NCBI GenBank assembly: GCA_028289405.1
Contig: JANQPP010000080.1
Span: forward strand, 1-53,717
Direction of reading: 5' to 3'
DNA: 53,717 nucleotides
From: Pirellulales bacterium
Lineage (GTDB): Bacteria > Planctomycetota > Planctomycetia > Pirellulales > JANQPP01
Below, piece after piece: positions 19,089 to 27,567 of this stretch. A model generated the notes under the pieces. The model was not told where the DNA came from and ran no database searches. It saw only the letters and a list, made by a program, of their open reading frames with translations. The first letter of the stretch is position 1. Each line of letters opens with the position of its first letter. Position numbers and translations under genes: made by a program.

Positions 19089-19768
19089 TGCGCTCGGTGG
19101 TCCGGTATTGGCTTTCGTTCCTCTTCGTGTTTTGCATCGCCTACGGAACTTGGGCGGCAATTCGCTATTCCCAGACCCCGTCATTCGAGGCGGAAGCAGC
19201 GGGTGATACCGCGCAGCGCCCCATTCGCGAGGAAGCGGACGAACCTCTCACGCACTTCGTGCTGCAAGAGCGGAGCGGGGAAGAGTTCGATTCTCGAAGC
19301 CTGGAAGGTCGGCCTTGGATCGGCAGTTTTTTCTTCACGAGTTGCCCCAGCGCGTGCTGGAAAATGAATCGCGTGCTGGAAGGCCTCCAAGAAGAATGGA
19401 AGGACCAAGACATCACCTTCGTGAGCATTAGCTGCGATCCAGACACCGATTCGCTGGAAGCCCTGCGGACGTACGCGGACCTTTTTCACGCGGACCCGGA
19501 AAAGTGGCTCTTTCTCCGAGGAGACATGCCTCTCGTCGAAAAAATCGGAAGGGACCTGTTTCCCGTCACGGTCGAGCGGCGCACGCATTCGGACCGCTTG
19601 ATTCTATTTGACCAAAATGGGGAAGTTCGCGGCACATTCCGTTCCAGTGACCCGGAAGATGTTACACGGCTTCGCAAGCTGATGGACGAGGTACTGTCGG
19701 AGCAGGACGATACCCATCATGCGACACCCTCCGAGCCAGTGGCGACCGACGCTGCCAGCGGGGCGTGA
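19085..19768 (+). CDS. Sco1/SenC-type copper chaperone
   Basis: A 227-aa membrane-anchored thioredoxin-fold protein that inserts copper into the CuA site of subunit II. A single N-terminal helix (VVRYWLSFLFVFCIAYG) is followed by the copper motif C87-PSA-C91 and the distal ligand H168 (RRTHSD). VSISCDPDTDS is typical of the family. The start at ATG 19085 overlaps the permease stop. Placement in the oxidase cluster supports this role. Confidence 0.95.
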   Translation: MMRSVVRYWLSFLFVFCIAYGTWAAIRYSQTPSFEAEAAGDTAQRPIREEADEPLTHFVLQERSGEEFDSRSLEGRPWIGSFFFTSCPSACWKMNRVLEGLQEEWKDQDITFVSISCDPDTDSLEALRTYADLFHADPEKWLFLRGDMPLVEKIGRDLFPVTVERRTHSDRLILFDQNGEVRGTFRSSDPEDVTRLRKLMDEVLSEQDDTHHATPSEPVATDAASGA

Positions 19769-19777
19769 GGTGAAGCC

Positions 19778-20212
19778 TTGTCAGCGGTAGACATTTTACC
19801 CCATGTGAATGGCGGTCTGAACGCGCTGGCGACGCTCCTGTTGCTGCTCGGTTATGTCTTGATTCGTCGCCGCCAAGAGGTCGCCCACCGCCGTGTGATG
19901 CTCTCGGCATTCGGCGTCTCGACGCTGTTTCTGGCCTGTTACTTGGTTTATCATTCGCTGTCAGAACCGCGGAGCTTTAGCTTCGAAGCGCCGGCTTGGG
20001 TGCGGCAGTTTTATTACGTGATCCTCGTGACGCATATCACATTGGCCGCGCTGGTCCCGTTTTTGGCCGGCATTACCATTTACCGTGGCTGGCGAGACCA
20101 ACGGGAAAGCCATCGCCGCTGGGCCAAGTGGACATTTCCCATCTGGCTGTATGTTTCCGTGACGGGACTCGCCATTTACGTCATGCTGTATCAATTGTAT
20201 CCCGTGGGCTAG
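19778..20212 (+). CDS. DUF420/CtaM-like membrane protein
   Basis: A 144-aa protein with four predicted helices and family-like segments LPHVNGGLNALATLLLLLGY, HRRVMLSAFGVSTLFLACYL and THITLAALVPFLA. DUF420 proteins include CtaM, needed for aa3 oxidase assembly in Firmicutes. A role in oxidase maturation here is inferred from family and position after Sco. The start is TTG 19778; GAGGTGAAG ends just before it, and no better start exists in frame. Confidence 0.82.
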   Translation: MSAVDILPHVNGGLNALATLLLLLGYVLIRRRQEVAHRRVMLSAFGVSTLFLACYLVYHSLSEPRSFSFEAPAWVRQFYYVILVTHITLAALVPFLAGITIYRGWRDQRESHRRWAKWTFPIWLYVSVTGLAIYVMLYQLYPVG

Positions 20213-20238
20213 ACATGCCCGAAGGAAGGTCGAAAAGA

Positions 20239-20547
20239 ATGAAGCGGACATACGCGGCTCCCATTCTTCGGCGTTTTTTGTCGTCGCGACTCGTGGGCGT
20301 GATGGTGCTGGGAATCTTGCTATTCTCCTTGGGGCAAGAAGCTTGGGGCTGCCCGACCTGCAAAGACGGGATCGATGGTGGAGCCGCTGGAGGAAATCTG
20401 GCACGTGGATTCTATTGGAGCATCTTGTTTATGATGGCCATGCCCTTCGCTTTGATCGGCTCATTCGCCGGCTACATGTACTGGCAAGTTCGGCGGGCTC
20501 GGCAATCTCAAAGCGAGGAACCCGGCTCTGCCGAATTGGCGCGGTAG
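20239..20547 (+). CDS. Small CPTC-motif membrane protein of the oxidase cluster
   Basis: A 102-aa protein starting at ATG 20239, with AAGGAAGGTCG upstream. A first hydrophobic segment (VGVMVLGILLFSLGQEAWG) is followed by CPTCKDGIDGG, then a second helix and a short charged tail. The CPTC pair could be a thiol-redox or metal site, and the first helix may be a cleaved signal. I do not recognise a named family. It lies 26 nt after the CtaM-like gene, so an assembly role is plausible but unproven. Confidence 0.75.
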   Translation: MKRTYAAPILRRFLSSRLVGVMVLGILLFSLGQEAWGCPTCKDGIDGGAAGGNLARGFYWSILFMMAMPFALIGSFAGYMYWQVRRARQSQSEEPGSAELAR

Positions 20548-20596
20548 CCGTCAACATGCGCGCGCCTTGTTCACGCATCCCTGGGAGAACGAAGCC

Positions 20597-21961
20597 ATGC
20601 GGCATTATTCAATTGCTTTCGCGTCCTGGTCGTCTCGGCCCATGAGAGCTTTCATCTTCGCGATACTTTGTTTCATGAGTATGGCAGGACTTCCCCGGCT
20701 CGCAGTGTCCGCCGAGCCCCAAGCCTGGATCGATTCGAATCTTGAGGTTTTGGTCGAGCTTTATAGACACTTGCATCGCCATCCTGAATTATCGTTCCAG
20801 GAGGAAAAGACCGCACAGCGGATGGCGGAAGAATGGCGTGACGCCGGCTTCGAGGTCACGACCGACGTGGGGGGCCATGGCCTAGTTGGCCTGCTAAAAA
20901 ACGGCGAAGGCCCCACGCTCATGCTCCGCACCGATCTGGATGGGCTTCCCGTCACGGAAAAAACAGGACTGGTATACGCGTCCGAGGCGACCGTCCGAGG
21001 TGAAGACGGTTCCTTGACTGGCGTCATGCATGCCTGCGGCCACGATATTCACATGACTTGCGTGACCGGCGCGGCGAAATTTCTGGCCGGACAACACCGC
21101 GATCAGTGGAAAGGAACACTCATGCTCGTGGGCCAGCCGGCGGAAGAACGGGGCGCGGGCGCTCAATCCATGCTGGCCGATGGCTTGTTTACCCGTTTTG
21201 TTCGCCCCGATTACGCAGTGGCGCTGCACTGTGCTCCTTCAGTGCCCGCCGGCGGAATCGCGTATCGCGCCGGTTTCGCGCTGGCCAACGTGGACAGTGT
21301 GGACATACGTCTCTTCGGGCGCGGAGGGCATGGCGCGTATCCGCACCTTTCCATTGATCCGATTCTCGAAGCAGCCCGACTCGTGATGGATTTGCAGTCG
21401 ATTGTCAGCCGAGAGGTCGATCCCACGCAATCCGCCGTGATCACCGTGGGCTCCATCCATGGCGGGACCAAGCACAATGTGATTCCCGATTATTGCGATC
21501 TGCAATTGACGGTTCGCAGTTACACGGAGCAGGTCCGGCAATTGTTGAAAACGGCCATCGAGCGTAAAGCAAGATCCGCGGCGGAAGCGTCCGGAGCGCC
21601 GGAGCCGCGCGTCGAGTTTTCCGAAGGAACGCCCGCGCTCTTCAACGATACGGCCCTCATGGAACGAGTGGTGCCCGTATTGAAAAACGCGTTGGGCGAA
21701 TCCGTGGTATTTGAAGCGCCGGCATCCATGGGCGGGGAAGATTTCAGCCAGTATGGCCGCGCGGGAGTGCCGATCTGCATGCTGTGGTTGGGCACGGTCG
21801 AGGCGGAACGCCTCGCCGGCTACGCCCGTTTGCAACAGCCGCCACCCCCTTTACATTCGGCCCTCTTTTATCCTGACGCCGAGCCTACAATCGCCTCGGG
21901 TGTCACATCGCTATCCTCCATTGCCTTGGACTTGCTCTCGCCAGAGGAAACCAATCCGTGA
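20597..21961 (+). CDS. Exported M20-family amidohydrolase (HipO/IAA-amino acid hydrolase type)
   Basis: A zinc-type amidase or carboxypeptidase of about 454 aa. ATG 20597 is preferred over TTG 20567. A signal peptide ends near AVSAEP, so it is periplasmic or secreted. Family motifs are LYRHLHRHPELSFQEEKTA, HACGHDIHMT for the metal site, GQPAEERGAG, and GGTKHNVIPDYCDLQLTVR in the dimerisation domain. The late metal ligand is in SMGGEDFSQY. The likely reaction is hydrolysis of N-acyl amino acids; the substrate is unknown. It follows the oxidase genes on the same strand but need not share their function. Confidence 0.93.
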   Translation: MRHYSIAFASWSSRPMRAFIFAILCFMSMAGLPRLAVSAEPQAWIDSNLEVLVELYRHLHRHPELSFQEEKTAQRMAEEWRDAGFEVTTDVGGHGLVGLLKNGEGPTLMLRTDLDGLPVTEKTGLVYASEATVRGEDGSLTGVMHACGHDIHMTCVTGAAKFLAGQHRDQWKGTLMLVGQPAEERGAGAQSMLADGLFTRFVRPDYAVALHCAPSVPAGGIAYRAGFALANVDSVDIRLFGRGGHGAYPHLSIDPILEAARLVMDLQSIVSREVDPTQSAVITVGSIHGGTKHNVIPDYCDLQLTVRSYTEQVRQLLKTAIERKARSAAEASGAPEPRVEFSEGTPALFNDTALMERVVPVLKNALGESVVFEAPASMGGEDFSQYGRAGVPICMLWLGTVEAERLAGYARLQQPPPPLHSALFYPDAEPTIASGVTSLSSIALDLLSPEETNP

Positions 21962-22326
21962 ATCGCCGAGCCTGGTTGTGGGGCGGCGCGCTAGCCTACG
22001 CCGTACTGGCCTTGGGAACGTGGGTCGCATTGCACTATTCCAGGAGCTATGTCCTCCAAACCTTCGCGACGGAGGAGGCACGGGCCGAATGGCAAACATG
22101 GCGTGACGAGGCAGCACGTCAAAGCGGCCCCGCCGGACCGGTTCGGCGACGTGTGCCGGCCATTGACGAACCGCCGGCGCTCGTACTCCTCCGAGACCAC
22201 TTTGCCGGTGTCGCGCTGGGGGTCTACGTCTTCGTGAGCCTGACATTCGCCTTTGTCGCGCTCATCATCCGTGGCATGGTGACACAGGGCAGCGTCCCCA
22301 CCGGCCTGTCCCCCCAGGACGCTTAG
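21958..22326 (+). CDS. Small two-helix membrane protein, unknown function
   Basis: A 122-aa protein starting at GTG 21958, overlapping the stop of the amidohydrolase by 4 nt. It has one helix near residues 6-27 and one near 80-103, with a charged middle part (FATEEARAEWQTWRDEAARQ) that could be helical. No family is recognised. The 4-nt overlap indicates co-translation with the amidohydrolase. Confidence 0.7.
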   Translation: MNRRAWLWGGALAYAVLALGTWVALHYSRSYVLQTFATEEARAEWQTWRDEAARQSGPAGPVRRRVPAIDEPPALVLLRDHFAGVALGVYVFVSLTFAFVALIIRGMVTQGSVPTGLSPQDA

Positions 22327-22753
22327 CGTACATTCCGTTTGTCCACGGGTACTGCCGGAATGACGGACGCCAAACGTGGCAAATGCGGGATCGCTCGATT
22401 CCGCCGCCTCGGAGCACCGATCGGTCGCCGGTCATAAGTTGCGACCGGGAAAAGGGGTTCGGACCACGGCGGCTTGACACCCGACGTGCCATAAATATTA
22501 TTCTAAAAGCGGTTTTGCGACGAAATGAGCCGTGCCGCCGTGGCGGATGCGATGGGTCGCTAGGATCGCCAAGTGCCCCACGGCCATGGAGAGGCAAGTT
22601 GCATCCTAACCAGTGAGTGCGTGCCGCACACACAAACTACATCTGTCATACTGGAATTTGCGAGCCCAAATAGCGAGAATTCCGCTACATACCAATTAAA
22701 CGCGATCTAGGTTTCGACGAATCCACTGCGGTTCACGGAAAAACGGGAGTAAA
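22327..22753. other. Intergenic region with promoter and long leader
   Basis: No gene-like reading frame is seen in these ~430 nt. The region holds a sigma-70-like promoter (listed separately) whose transcript would have about 245 nt of untranslated leader before the STAS gene. I found no recognisable riboswitch or RNA gene in it. Confidence 0.5.
22474..22501 (+). promoter_or_regulatory. Sigma-70-type promoter for the STAS/anti-sigma pair
   Basis: TTGACA (22474-22479), a 16-nt spacer, and TATTAT (22496-22501): a perfect -35 and five of six bases at -10. The expected start is near 22508. The next gene downstream is the STAS protein at 22754. Confidence 0.6.
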
Positions 22754-23113
22754 ATGATGGGAGTCTACAGGCGGATAGCGGTCTCCGAAGTAGGAGACGT
22801 GACCGTGGTTCGATTCGTGGATCGCAAAATATTGGACGAATTGAACATCCAGGAACTGGGCGAAGAATTGTTCGACCTGGTGGAAAAAGAGGATCGCAAG
22901 AACCTGCTGCTCAACTTTTCGCATGTCGAGTTCTTGTCCTCCGCGGCACTGGGCAAGCTCATTACGCTCGACAAAAAAATCAAGAATCACGGCGGTGTCC
23001 TGAAACTCAGCGACATCAACGCCGAAATTCGGAAGGTATTCGAGATCACGAAGCTTGATTTGGTTTTCGATATCGCGGACGACGAGTCGGCCGCGCTGGC
23101 TGCTTTCGACTGA
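22754..23113 (+). CDS. STAS-domain anti-sigma factor antagonist (RsbV/SpoIIAA type)
   Basis: A 119-aa single STAS domain. The regulatory phospho-serine region reads HVEFLSSAALGKL, with candidate serines S62/S63. In such systems the unphosphorylated antagonist binds the anti-sigma kinase and frees its partner. ATG 22754 is followed at once by a second ATG (22757), and either may be used. The HATPase kinase encoded 112 nt downstream is the natural partner. Planctomycete STAS proteins also act in other partner-switch pathways, so the output is unknown. Confidence 0.9.
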   Translation: MMGVYRRIAVSEVGDVTVVRFVDRKILDELNIQELGEELFDLVEKEDRKNLLLNFSHVEFLSSAALGKLITLDKKIKNHGGVLKLSDINAEIRKVFEITKLDLVFDIADDESAALAAFD

Positions 23114-23225
23114 TCCTTCACTGGAAGCGAAGAGGCCGTTTTCGCGCTCCCGTCTCCACTTACCGGTAATGCAGCAGTATCACCCCCGTTGAGCTGACAA
23201 ATCACAAGCGGTCCAAACGAGATAC

Positions 23226-23699
23226 ATGGCCCACTGGCCACACAACCTCGAGACGCGGAATTTCATGGCGGACGCGAATTGGCTCTGGCATCTGGATACG
23301 AAGATTCCCAGCGATTATGCGGAGGGGCATCGGGTCCAGGAAGAGATCTTGAGCCGCCTCGAAAAGCTGGAGTGGATTCGGAATGATCTCTTCGGCATCC
23401 GGCTCTCCATGGAGGAGGCTCTCGTCAACGCGATCAAGCACGGCAATCAGTTGGACGTGGAAAAGCAAGTCCATGTCACCTGCCAGATTGGCGAACAGCG
23501 CATCGTGATCACCATCACGGACGAGGGACACGGGTTCGATCCGGAAGCGGTACCGGACTGCACACAACTCGAAAACCTCGAGCGCCCCTGCGGACGAGGA
23601 ATCAAACTCATGCGGAGCTTCATGTCACGCGTGGAATACAATCCTCGTGGAAATCGCGTAGTTCTGGAAAAGCTCCGCGTGGATGGCAGCACGAACTAG
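23226..23699 (+). CDS. HATPase anti-sigma kinase (RsbW/SpoIIAB type)
   Basis: A 157-aa GHKL-fold kinase. The N box is MEEALVNAIKHGN, the G1 box DEGHGFDPEAVP and the G2 region CGRGIKLMRSFM. It would phosphorylate the STAS protein encoded just upstream. ATG 23226 is used; ATG 23265 in the same frame is an alternative that gives MADANWLWHL. No cognate sigma factor gene is adjacent on this strand; the ECF sigma factor at 26828-27379 is not the class normally controlled by RsbW. Confidence 0.9.
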   Translation: MAHWPHNLETRNFMADANWLWHLDTKIPSDYAEGHRVQEEILSRLEKLEWIRNDLFGIRLSMEEALVNAIKHGNQLDVEKQVHVTCQIGEQRIVITITDEGHGFDPEAVPDCTQLENLERPCGRGIKLMRSFMSRVEYNPRGNRVVLEKLRVDGSTN

Positions 23700-24098
23700 C
23701 GCACCAAATGTATCCGCCGTTGATTGCGGGGATGTTCGGGCGTGCTGCGGAAACGGTCGAGTCCGGCAGCAACTCTTGCTGGAGAATCACGGCCTCGCGC
23801 TACTTGCGGCTGGCGGATTAGGATCACTTTTGTGCAAACCGCCGTAGAAGACCAAAGTTCTCGACGTTGCTGGCGGTTCGTGATTCAGAACGAAAGTGAT
23901 GGGCGCCGATAATCGATCGGAGAGCGACCGACGTGATGACTGAGCAATCACTCATCGGTCATCCCCCCGATGGTTACCACGGCGACAAAGCAATTGTCGC
24001 CGTGGTCTTGCATTCTGCAAAGAGCCCGTGAGACGAACCAGGCTGGACTGAACCAAGCGGCTCGCGTGGCCTAACCCTTCGACTTCGGCAGGCTTCCC
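23700..24098. other. Intergenic region between convergent genes
   Basis: About 400 nt with no gene-like frame. Its only clear feature is the strong hairpin at 23976-24006, listed separately. Confidence 0.5.
23976..24006. terminator. Bidirectional hairpin between convergent genes
   Basis: A perfect 13-bp inverted repeat, ACCACGGCGACAA / TTGTCGCCGTGGT, with a 5-nt loop. There is no long T tract on either side, so it may be a weak intrinsic terminator or a transcript-end stabiliser. It lies between the convergent anti-sigma kinase and VWA genes. Confidence 0.55.
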
Positions 24099-26813
24099 TT
24101 ATTTGCCCGACAGCCGCCGCGCGGCATGCACCAGGCTCAAGAATTCCGCCCGATATTCGTCGGCGGATTCACGCATGCCATCTTGCGCGATTTCCAGCAC
24201 CGCATCGTAGCTGGCGTGGCCTTTGTACTTGGAATCCCGCAGTAACATCCCAAAGGCGGCCACGGCGGAGGCGAACTGGAAGTCGCCGCTGGCCTGCGCG
24301 AAGGTTTTGCCGGAATCGGCCACGGGAAAACGGCGGGCCACGCTCTTGTCCGCCATGGGCTGCTTGTAACGCAGCCGGACGGTGAACAGGTTGGGGCTGC
24401 CGTTCTCTGGCAATTCGTCCACGGCTTCGGGCCGGCCATATTCCGAAGGCTCCGAGGCGCCCGGCACGTCGGACGCATTGGCCGGTATCAATTCATACAG
24501 CGCCGTTACGGTGTGGCCCGCGCCAATCTCGCCGGCATCCTTGGTGTCGTCATTGAAATCCTCCTTGGCCATAACCCGGTTTTCATAGCCGATCAAGCGA
24601 TAGGACTTCACCTTGGCCCAGTTGAAATCGACCTGGATCTTCACATCCTTGGCGATCGTATGCAGCGTGCCGCAGAGGTCATCGACCAGGACTTTTTTCG
24701 CCTCGCGGAAATTGTCGATGTAGGCGTAATTGCCGTTCCCCTTGTCGGCCAGCTTTTCCAGCGTGGAGTCCTTGTAGTTGCCCATCCCAAAACCGAGCAC
24801 GGTCAAAAACACCTTGCTTTTGGCCTTCTTCTCGATGAGCTCGACCAGTTGGCTCTGGTCCGTGATGCCCACGTTGAAATCGCCATCGGTCGCCAAGATC
24901 ACGCGGTTGGTCCCCTCGGAGATGAAGTTGCGCGTGGCCACTTCATAGGCAAGCTGGATCCCCGACGCGCCGTTGGTGGAACCGCCCGCCTCCAGATTGT
25001 TAATGGCCGAGAGAATCATGGCTTGCCGGCTCCCCGGCACGGATTCCAGCACTTGTCCCGAAGCGCCCGCGTAGACCACCATCGCCACGCGGTCCCGCTC
25101 GTTCAATTCCTCGGCCAGTGCCCGCAGCCCTCGACGGACGAGGGGAAGTTTGTTGTCGTCCCGCATCGAGCCGGAGACATCGACCAGAAACACGAGATTC
25201 ACCGGCGGACGTTCGCGGCGGTCGATCTCCTTGCCCTTGATGGCGATGCGGGCCAGCAGGTGCTCCGGTTCCCAAGGGCAGGCCGCCACTTCCACGTGCG
25301 CGGCGAAGGGGTCGTTCCCCTCCGGAGGGGTGTAGTCATAAGAGAAGTAATTCACCATCTCTTCGATGCGGACCGCGCCGGGAGGAGGCAACGTGTTTTG
25401 TTCGAGCAAAAATCGGCGGACGTTGGCGTATGAGGCTGTATCCACATCGATGGAAAACGTGGAGAGCGGATGGTCCGCCACCGCCCGGAAGGTATTCTCC
25501 ACGATATGGTCATAAGCCTCCGTATTGTTCTGGCCACGATTTTGGCGAATATGGCCCCACCTTTCGGCATTGGGATAGATGATCGGCGCTTCATACTCAC
25601 GCGGTACTTCGGACCTCGCGACCTCGCTTAACCTCTCTCGTAGTAACACACGTTTGTCTTCCACGACCGAAGATGCAAGCGCACGGCCATTGCTGATCGC
25701 CTCGCCCCGCTCTTGGTTCTCCGCTCCAGTTTGCACACCTACGTCGTACCGGGTCGTATCCCCAGTGCCATACGCGCCGCCGCCGTAGCCACCATATCCT
25801 CCGGCATTGCCGTCCGCCCCATAACCTTCGTCACCATAGCCACCACTACTGTATCCGGCGTCACCCGCCCCATAACCGGCCCCGTATCCACCGCCGTAGC
25901 CACCATAGCCGCTCGCGCCGTAGCCTCCTGAGCCGTCACCGGCTCCGTATCCGCCGCCTACTGAATTCATGGCATCAGGGCTGGTAGCCGCTCCATACCC
26001 AGATTCCTGTGCTGGCGTGGCCGGGAGCGGAACTGCCGCTAGATCCAAGCGGCTGCCCGATGACGGTTGCGGTTCGCTGGGAGTCGCGGTGGGCCGTTGA
26101 GGACCAGCAAGCGCTGGTTCATTGCTAGGCACCTGGGAAATGTCCGGCAGGACCAAAGCGTCATTTTCCCCATCGACACCGGCCAAATGCGATGCGTCCA
26201 CCGGATGGGCCGGCGGTCCGCTGGGAGCTTTTTCCGCCACACGGCCAAACTCCGATTCCAAGGCAAACCCTTGGTCTTGAATTTCTTCCACAGCCGCATC
26301 TTCTTCCATCTCTTGTTCAGCGGCCTGGCGGAGCGTCGCGCTTTCATCTCGGGCTGAAGACGACTCCACGCGGTCCACCGAAAGTTCGCCAGAAGACCGC
26401 GCCATTGAGCGAAAATCGGGGGCCCACCGCGTGACTCCCCACAAGGCGCTTCCCACGACCAGAATCCCCCCCAGTGAAGCGGCTACGGCCCAGGGCCTCC
26501 AGCCGGGAGAGGCGGCACTTGTCGTCGAGCCAACACTGCGCTGGGAAGAAGCGGTCGCGACCTCGCCATTGGGGTTGGCCGCTTCCAAGATTTGTCGCCG
26601 CTGCGCTGACGAAAAAGCCAGCTCAGGCTCGTTCGAGAAATGCTGGCGGAGCAAATCTCCCGCTTGGCGGATCTCATTAATTTGCTGTTCGATTTCCGCG
26701 CGGGCCGCCTCGGGCAATTTGGAAAGTTCCGCCGCGAACCGCATGTTCTCGCCTGGCTCCAGTTCCCCCAGGGCGAACGACGTGATACGAGGATCATCGG
26801 GACGCATGGTCAT
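24099..26813 (-). CDS. VWA-domain membrane protein (YfbK type) with Gly/Tyr-rich linker, next to an ECF sigma factor
   Basis: A 904-aa protein. The first ~90 residues (MRPDDPRITSFALGELEPGE) look like the cytoplasmic anti-sigma-like segment common beside planctomycete ECF genes; there is no zinc HxxxCxxC motif. One helix follows at about 103-125, then an acidic/Pro-rich stretch, then a Gly/Tyr-rich repeat (GYGGYGGGYGAGYGAG) at about 283-351. A von_Willebrand N-terminal region and the VWA domain come next, with MIDAS DVSGSM at 545-550, then a YfbK/DUF3520-like C-terminus. The sigma gene ends 14 nt upstream. A role as membrane sensor or anti-sigma is inferred from context. Confidence 0.85.
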   Translation of the reverse strand: MTMRPDDPRITSFALGELEPGENMRFAAELSKLPEAARAEIEQQINEIRQAGDLLRQHFSNEPELAFSSAQRRQILEAANPNGEVATASSQRSVGSTTSAASPGWRPWAVAASLGGILVVGSALWGVTRWAPDFRSMARSSGELSVDRVESSSARDESATLRQAAEQEMEEDAAVEEIQDQGFALESEFGRVAEKAPSGPPAHPVDASHLAGVDGENDALVLPDISQVPSNEPALAGPQRPTATPSEPQPSSGSRLDLAAVPLPATPAQESGYGAATSPDAMNSVGGGYGAGDGSGGYGASGYGGYGGGYGAGYGAGDAGYSSGGYGDEGYGADGNAGGYGGYGGGAYGTGDTTRYDVGVQTGAENQERGEAISNGRALASSVVEDKRVLLRERLSEVARSEVPREYEAPIIYPNAERWGHIRQNRGQNNTEAYDHIVENTFRAVADHPLSTFSIDVDTASYANVRRFLLEQNTLPPPGAVRIEEMVNYFSYDYTPPEGNDPFAAHVEVAACPWEPEHLLARIAIKGKEIDRRERPPVNLVFLVDVSGSMRDDNKLPLVRRGLRALAEELNERDRVAMVVYAGASGQVLESVPGSRQAMILSAINNLEAGGSTNGASGIQLAYEVATRNFISEGTNRVILATDGDFNVGITDQSQLVELIEKKAKSKVFLTVLGFGMGNYKDSTLEKLADKGNGNYAYIDNFREAKKVLVDDLCGTLHTIAKDVKIQVDFNWAKVKSYRLIGYENRVMAKEDFNDDTKDAGEIGAGHTVTALYELIPANASDVPGASEPSEYGRPEAVDELPENGSPNLFTVRLRYKQPMADKSVARRFPVADSGKTFAQASGDFQFASAVAAFGMLLRDSKYKGHASYDAVLEIAQDGMRESADEYRAEFLSLVHAARRLSGK

Positions 26814-26827
26814 GGTCGAGTTCTCCC

Positions 26828-27379
26828 TTAAGTCTTGGGGGTGCTGTCGGATTCGGATGCCAACCGGGCTCGCAAGGTCTTCAGCGCCGTATGCAGGAGG
26901 TAGCCCACATTGGAGACGCTCAATTCGGTCACTTCACTAATCTGCCGGTAGGTCATTCCATGCTGGAATTTCAATCGCACGACTTCCTGCTGGTTGGGCG
27001 GCAAGTCGTTGAGCGTCTCCGCCACCGCGCCGTGGGTTTCCTGCCGCGCGACCGTCTCCGCCGGACCAGCTTCCGGGCTCGCGCTCTGGGCGGATTTTTG
27101 TTCGCTGAGTATCGCCATGCGGTTCTCCTTACGCCTTACGTCGAGTGCCCGCTGCCGGCAGACACGAAATAGCCAAGGGGCCAGATGGCCATCCAAGTCG
27201 TCTGGGTTTTCCCGGCAGAGGCGCAGGAACGTCTCCTGCACCACGTCTCGGGCCCGGTCCGCGTCGCCGGTGAGGCGCGCGGCATAACGGAGCAGCGTCG
27301 CTTCATGGTCCTGTAGCACGCTATGGATCCAGGTCGCGAATTGTGGATCTCCGGAGTGCCCGGAAGACGGCGGCTGCAT
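26828..27379 (-). CDS. ECF RNA polymerase sigma factor
   Basis: A 183-aa protein with region 2 (LLRYAARLTGDADRARDVVQ, ETFLRLC, APWLFRVCRQRALDVRRK) and region 4 (LNDLPPNQQEVVRLKFQHGM, TYRQISEVTELSVSNVGYLL). Region 3 is absent, as expected for the ECF class. It is the upstream gene of a two-gene unit with the VWA protein, 14 nt apart, so that protein is the likely regulator. Confidence 0.93.
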   Translation of the reverse strand: MQPPSSGHSGDPQFATWIHSVLQDHEATLLRYAARLTGDADRARDVVQETFLRLCRENPDDLDGHLAPWLFRVCRQRALDVRRKENRMAILSEQKSAQSASPEAGPAETVARQETHGAVAETLNDLPPNQQEVVRLKFQHGMTYRQISEVTELSVSNVGYLLHTALKTLRARLASESDSTPKT

Positions 27380-27567
27380 ATTCTCTTGATCCGTGAAGCG
27401 GTCTCACGAAGTTCGTTCCGGCCCCGCTATGGAGAAGGACGCACGAGAACTGTTTTTCTTAGGCGGTGTCCTGCCTATTGCCAAGATAATCCTGTTTCTC
27501 GGCGGATGCGGAACTCTTGGCGGACCACGAAAAGCTACCCATGAAATCGGAGGGGTTGTCTCGTTCG

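Noticed and set aside
24513..25433. A 306-codon plus-strand frame opposite the VWA gene.
   Set aside because: It is antisense to a conserved VWA domain and shows no family features.
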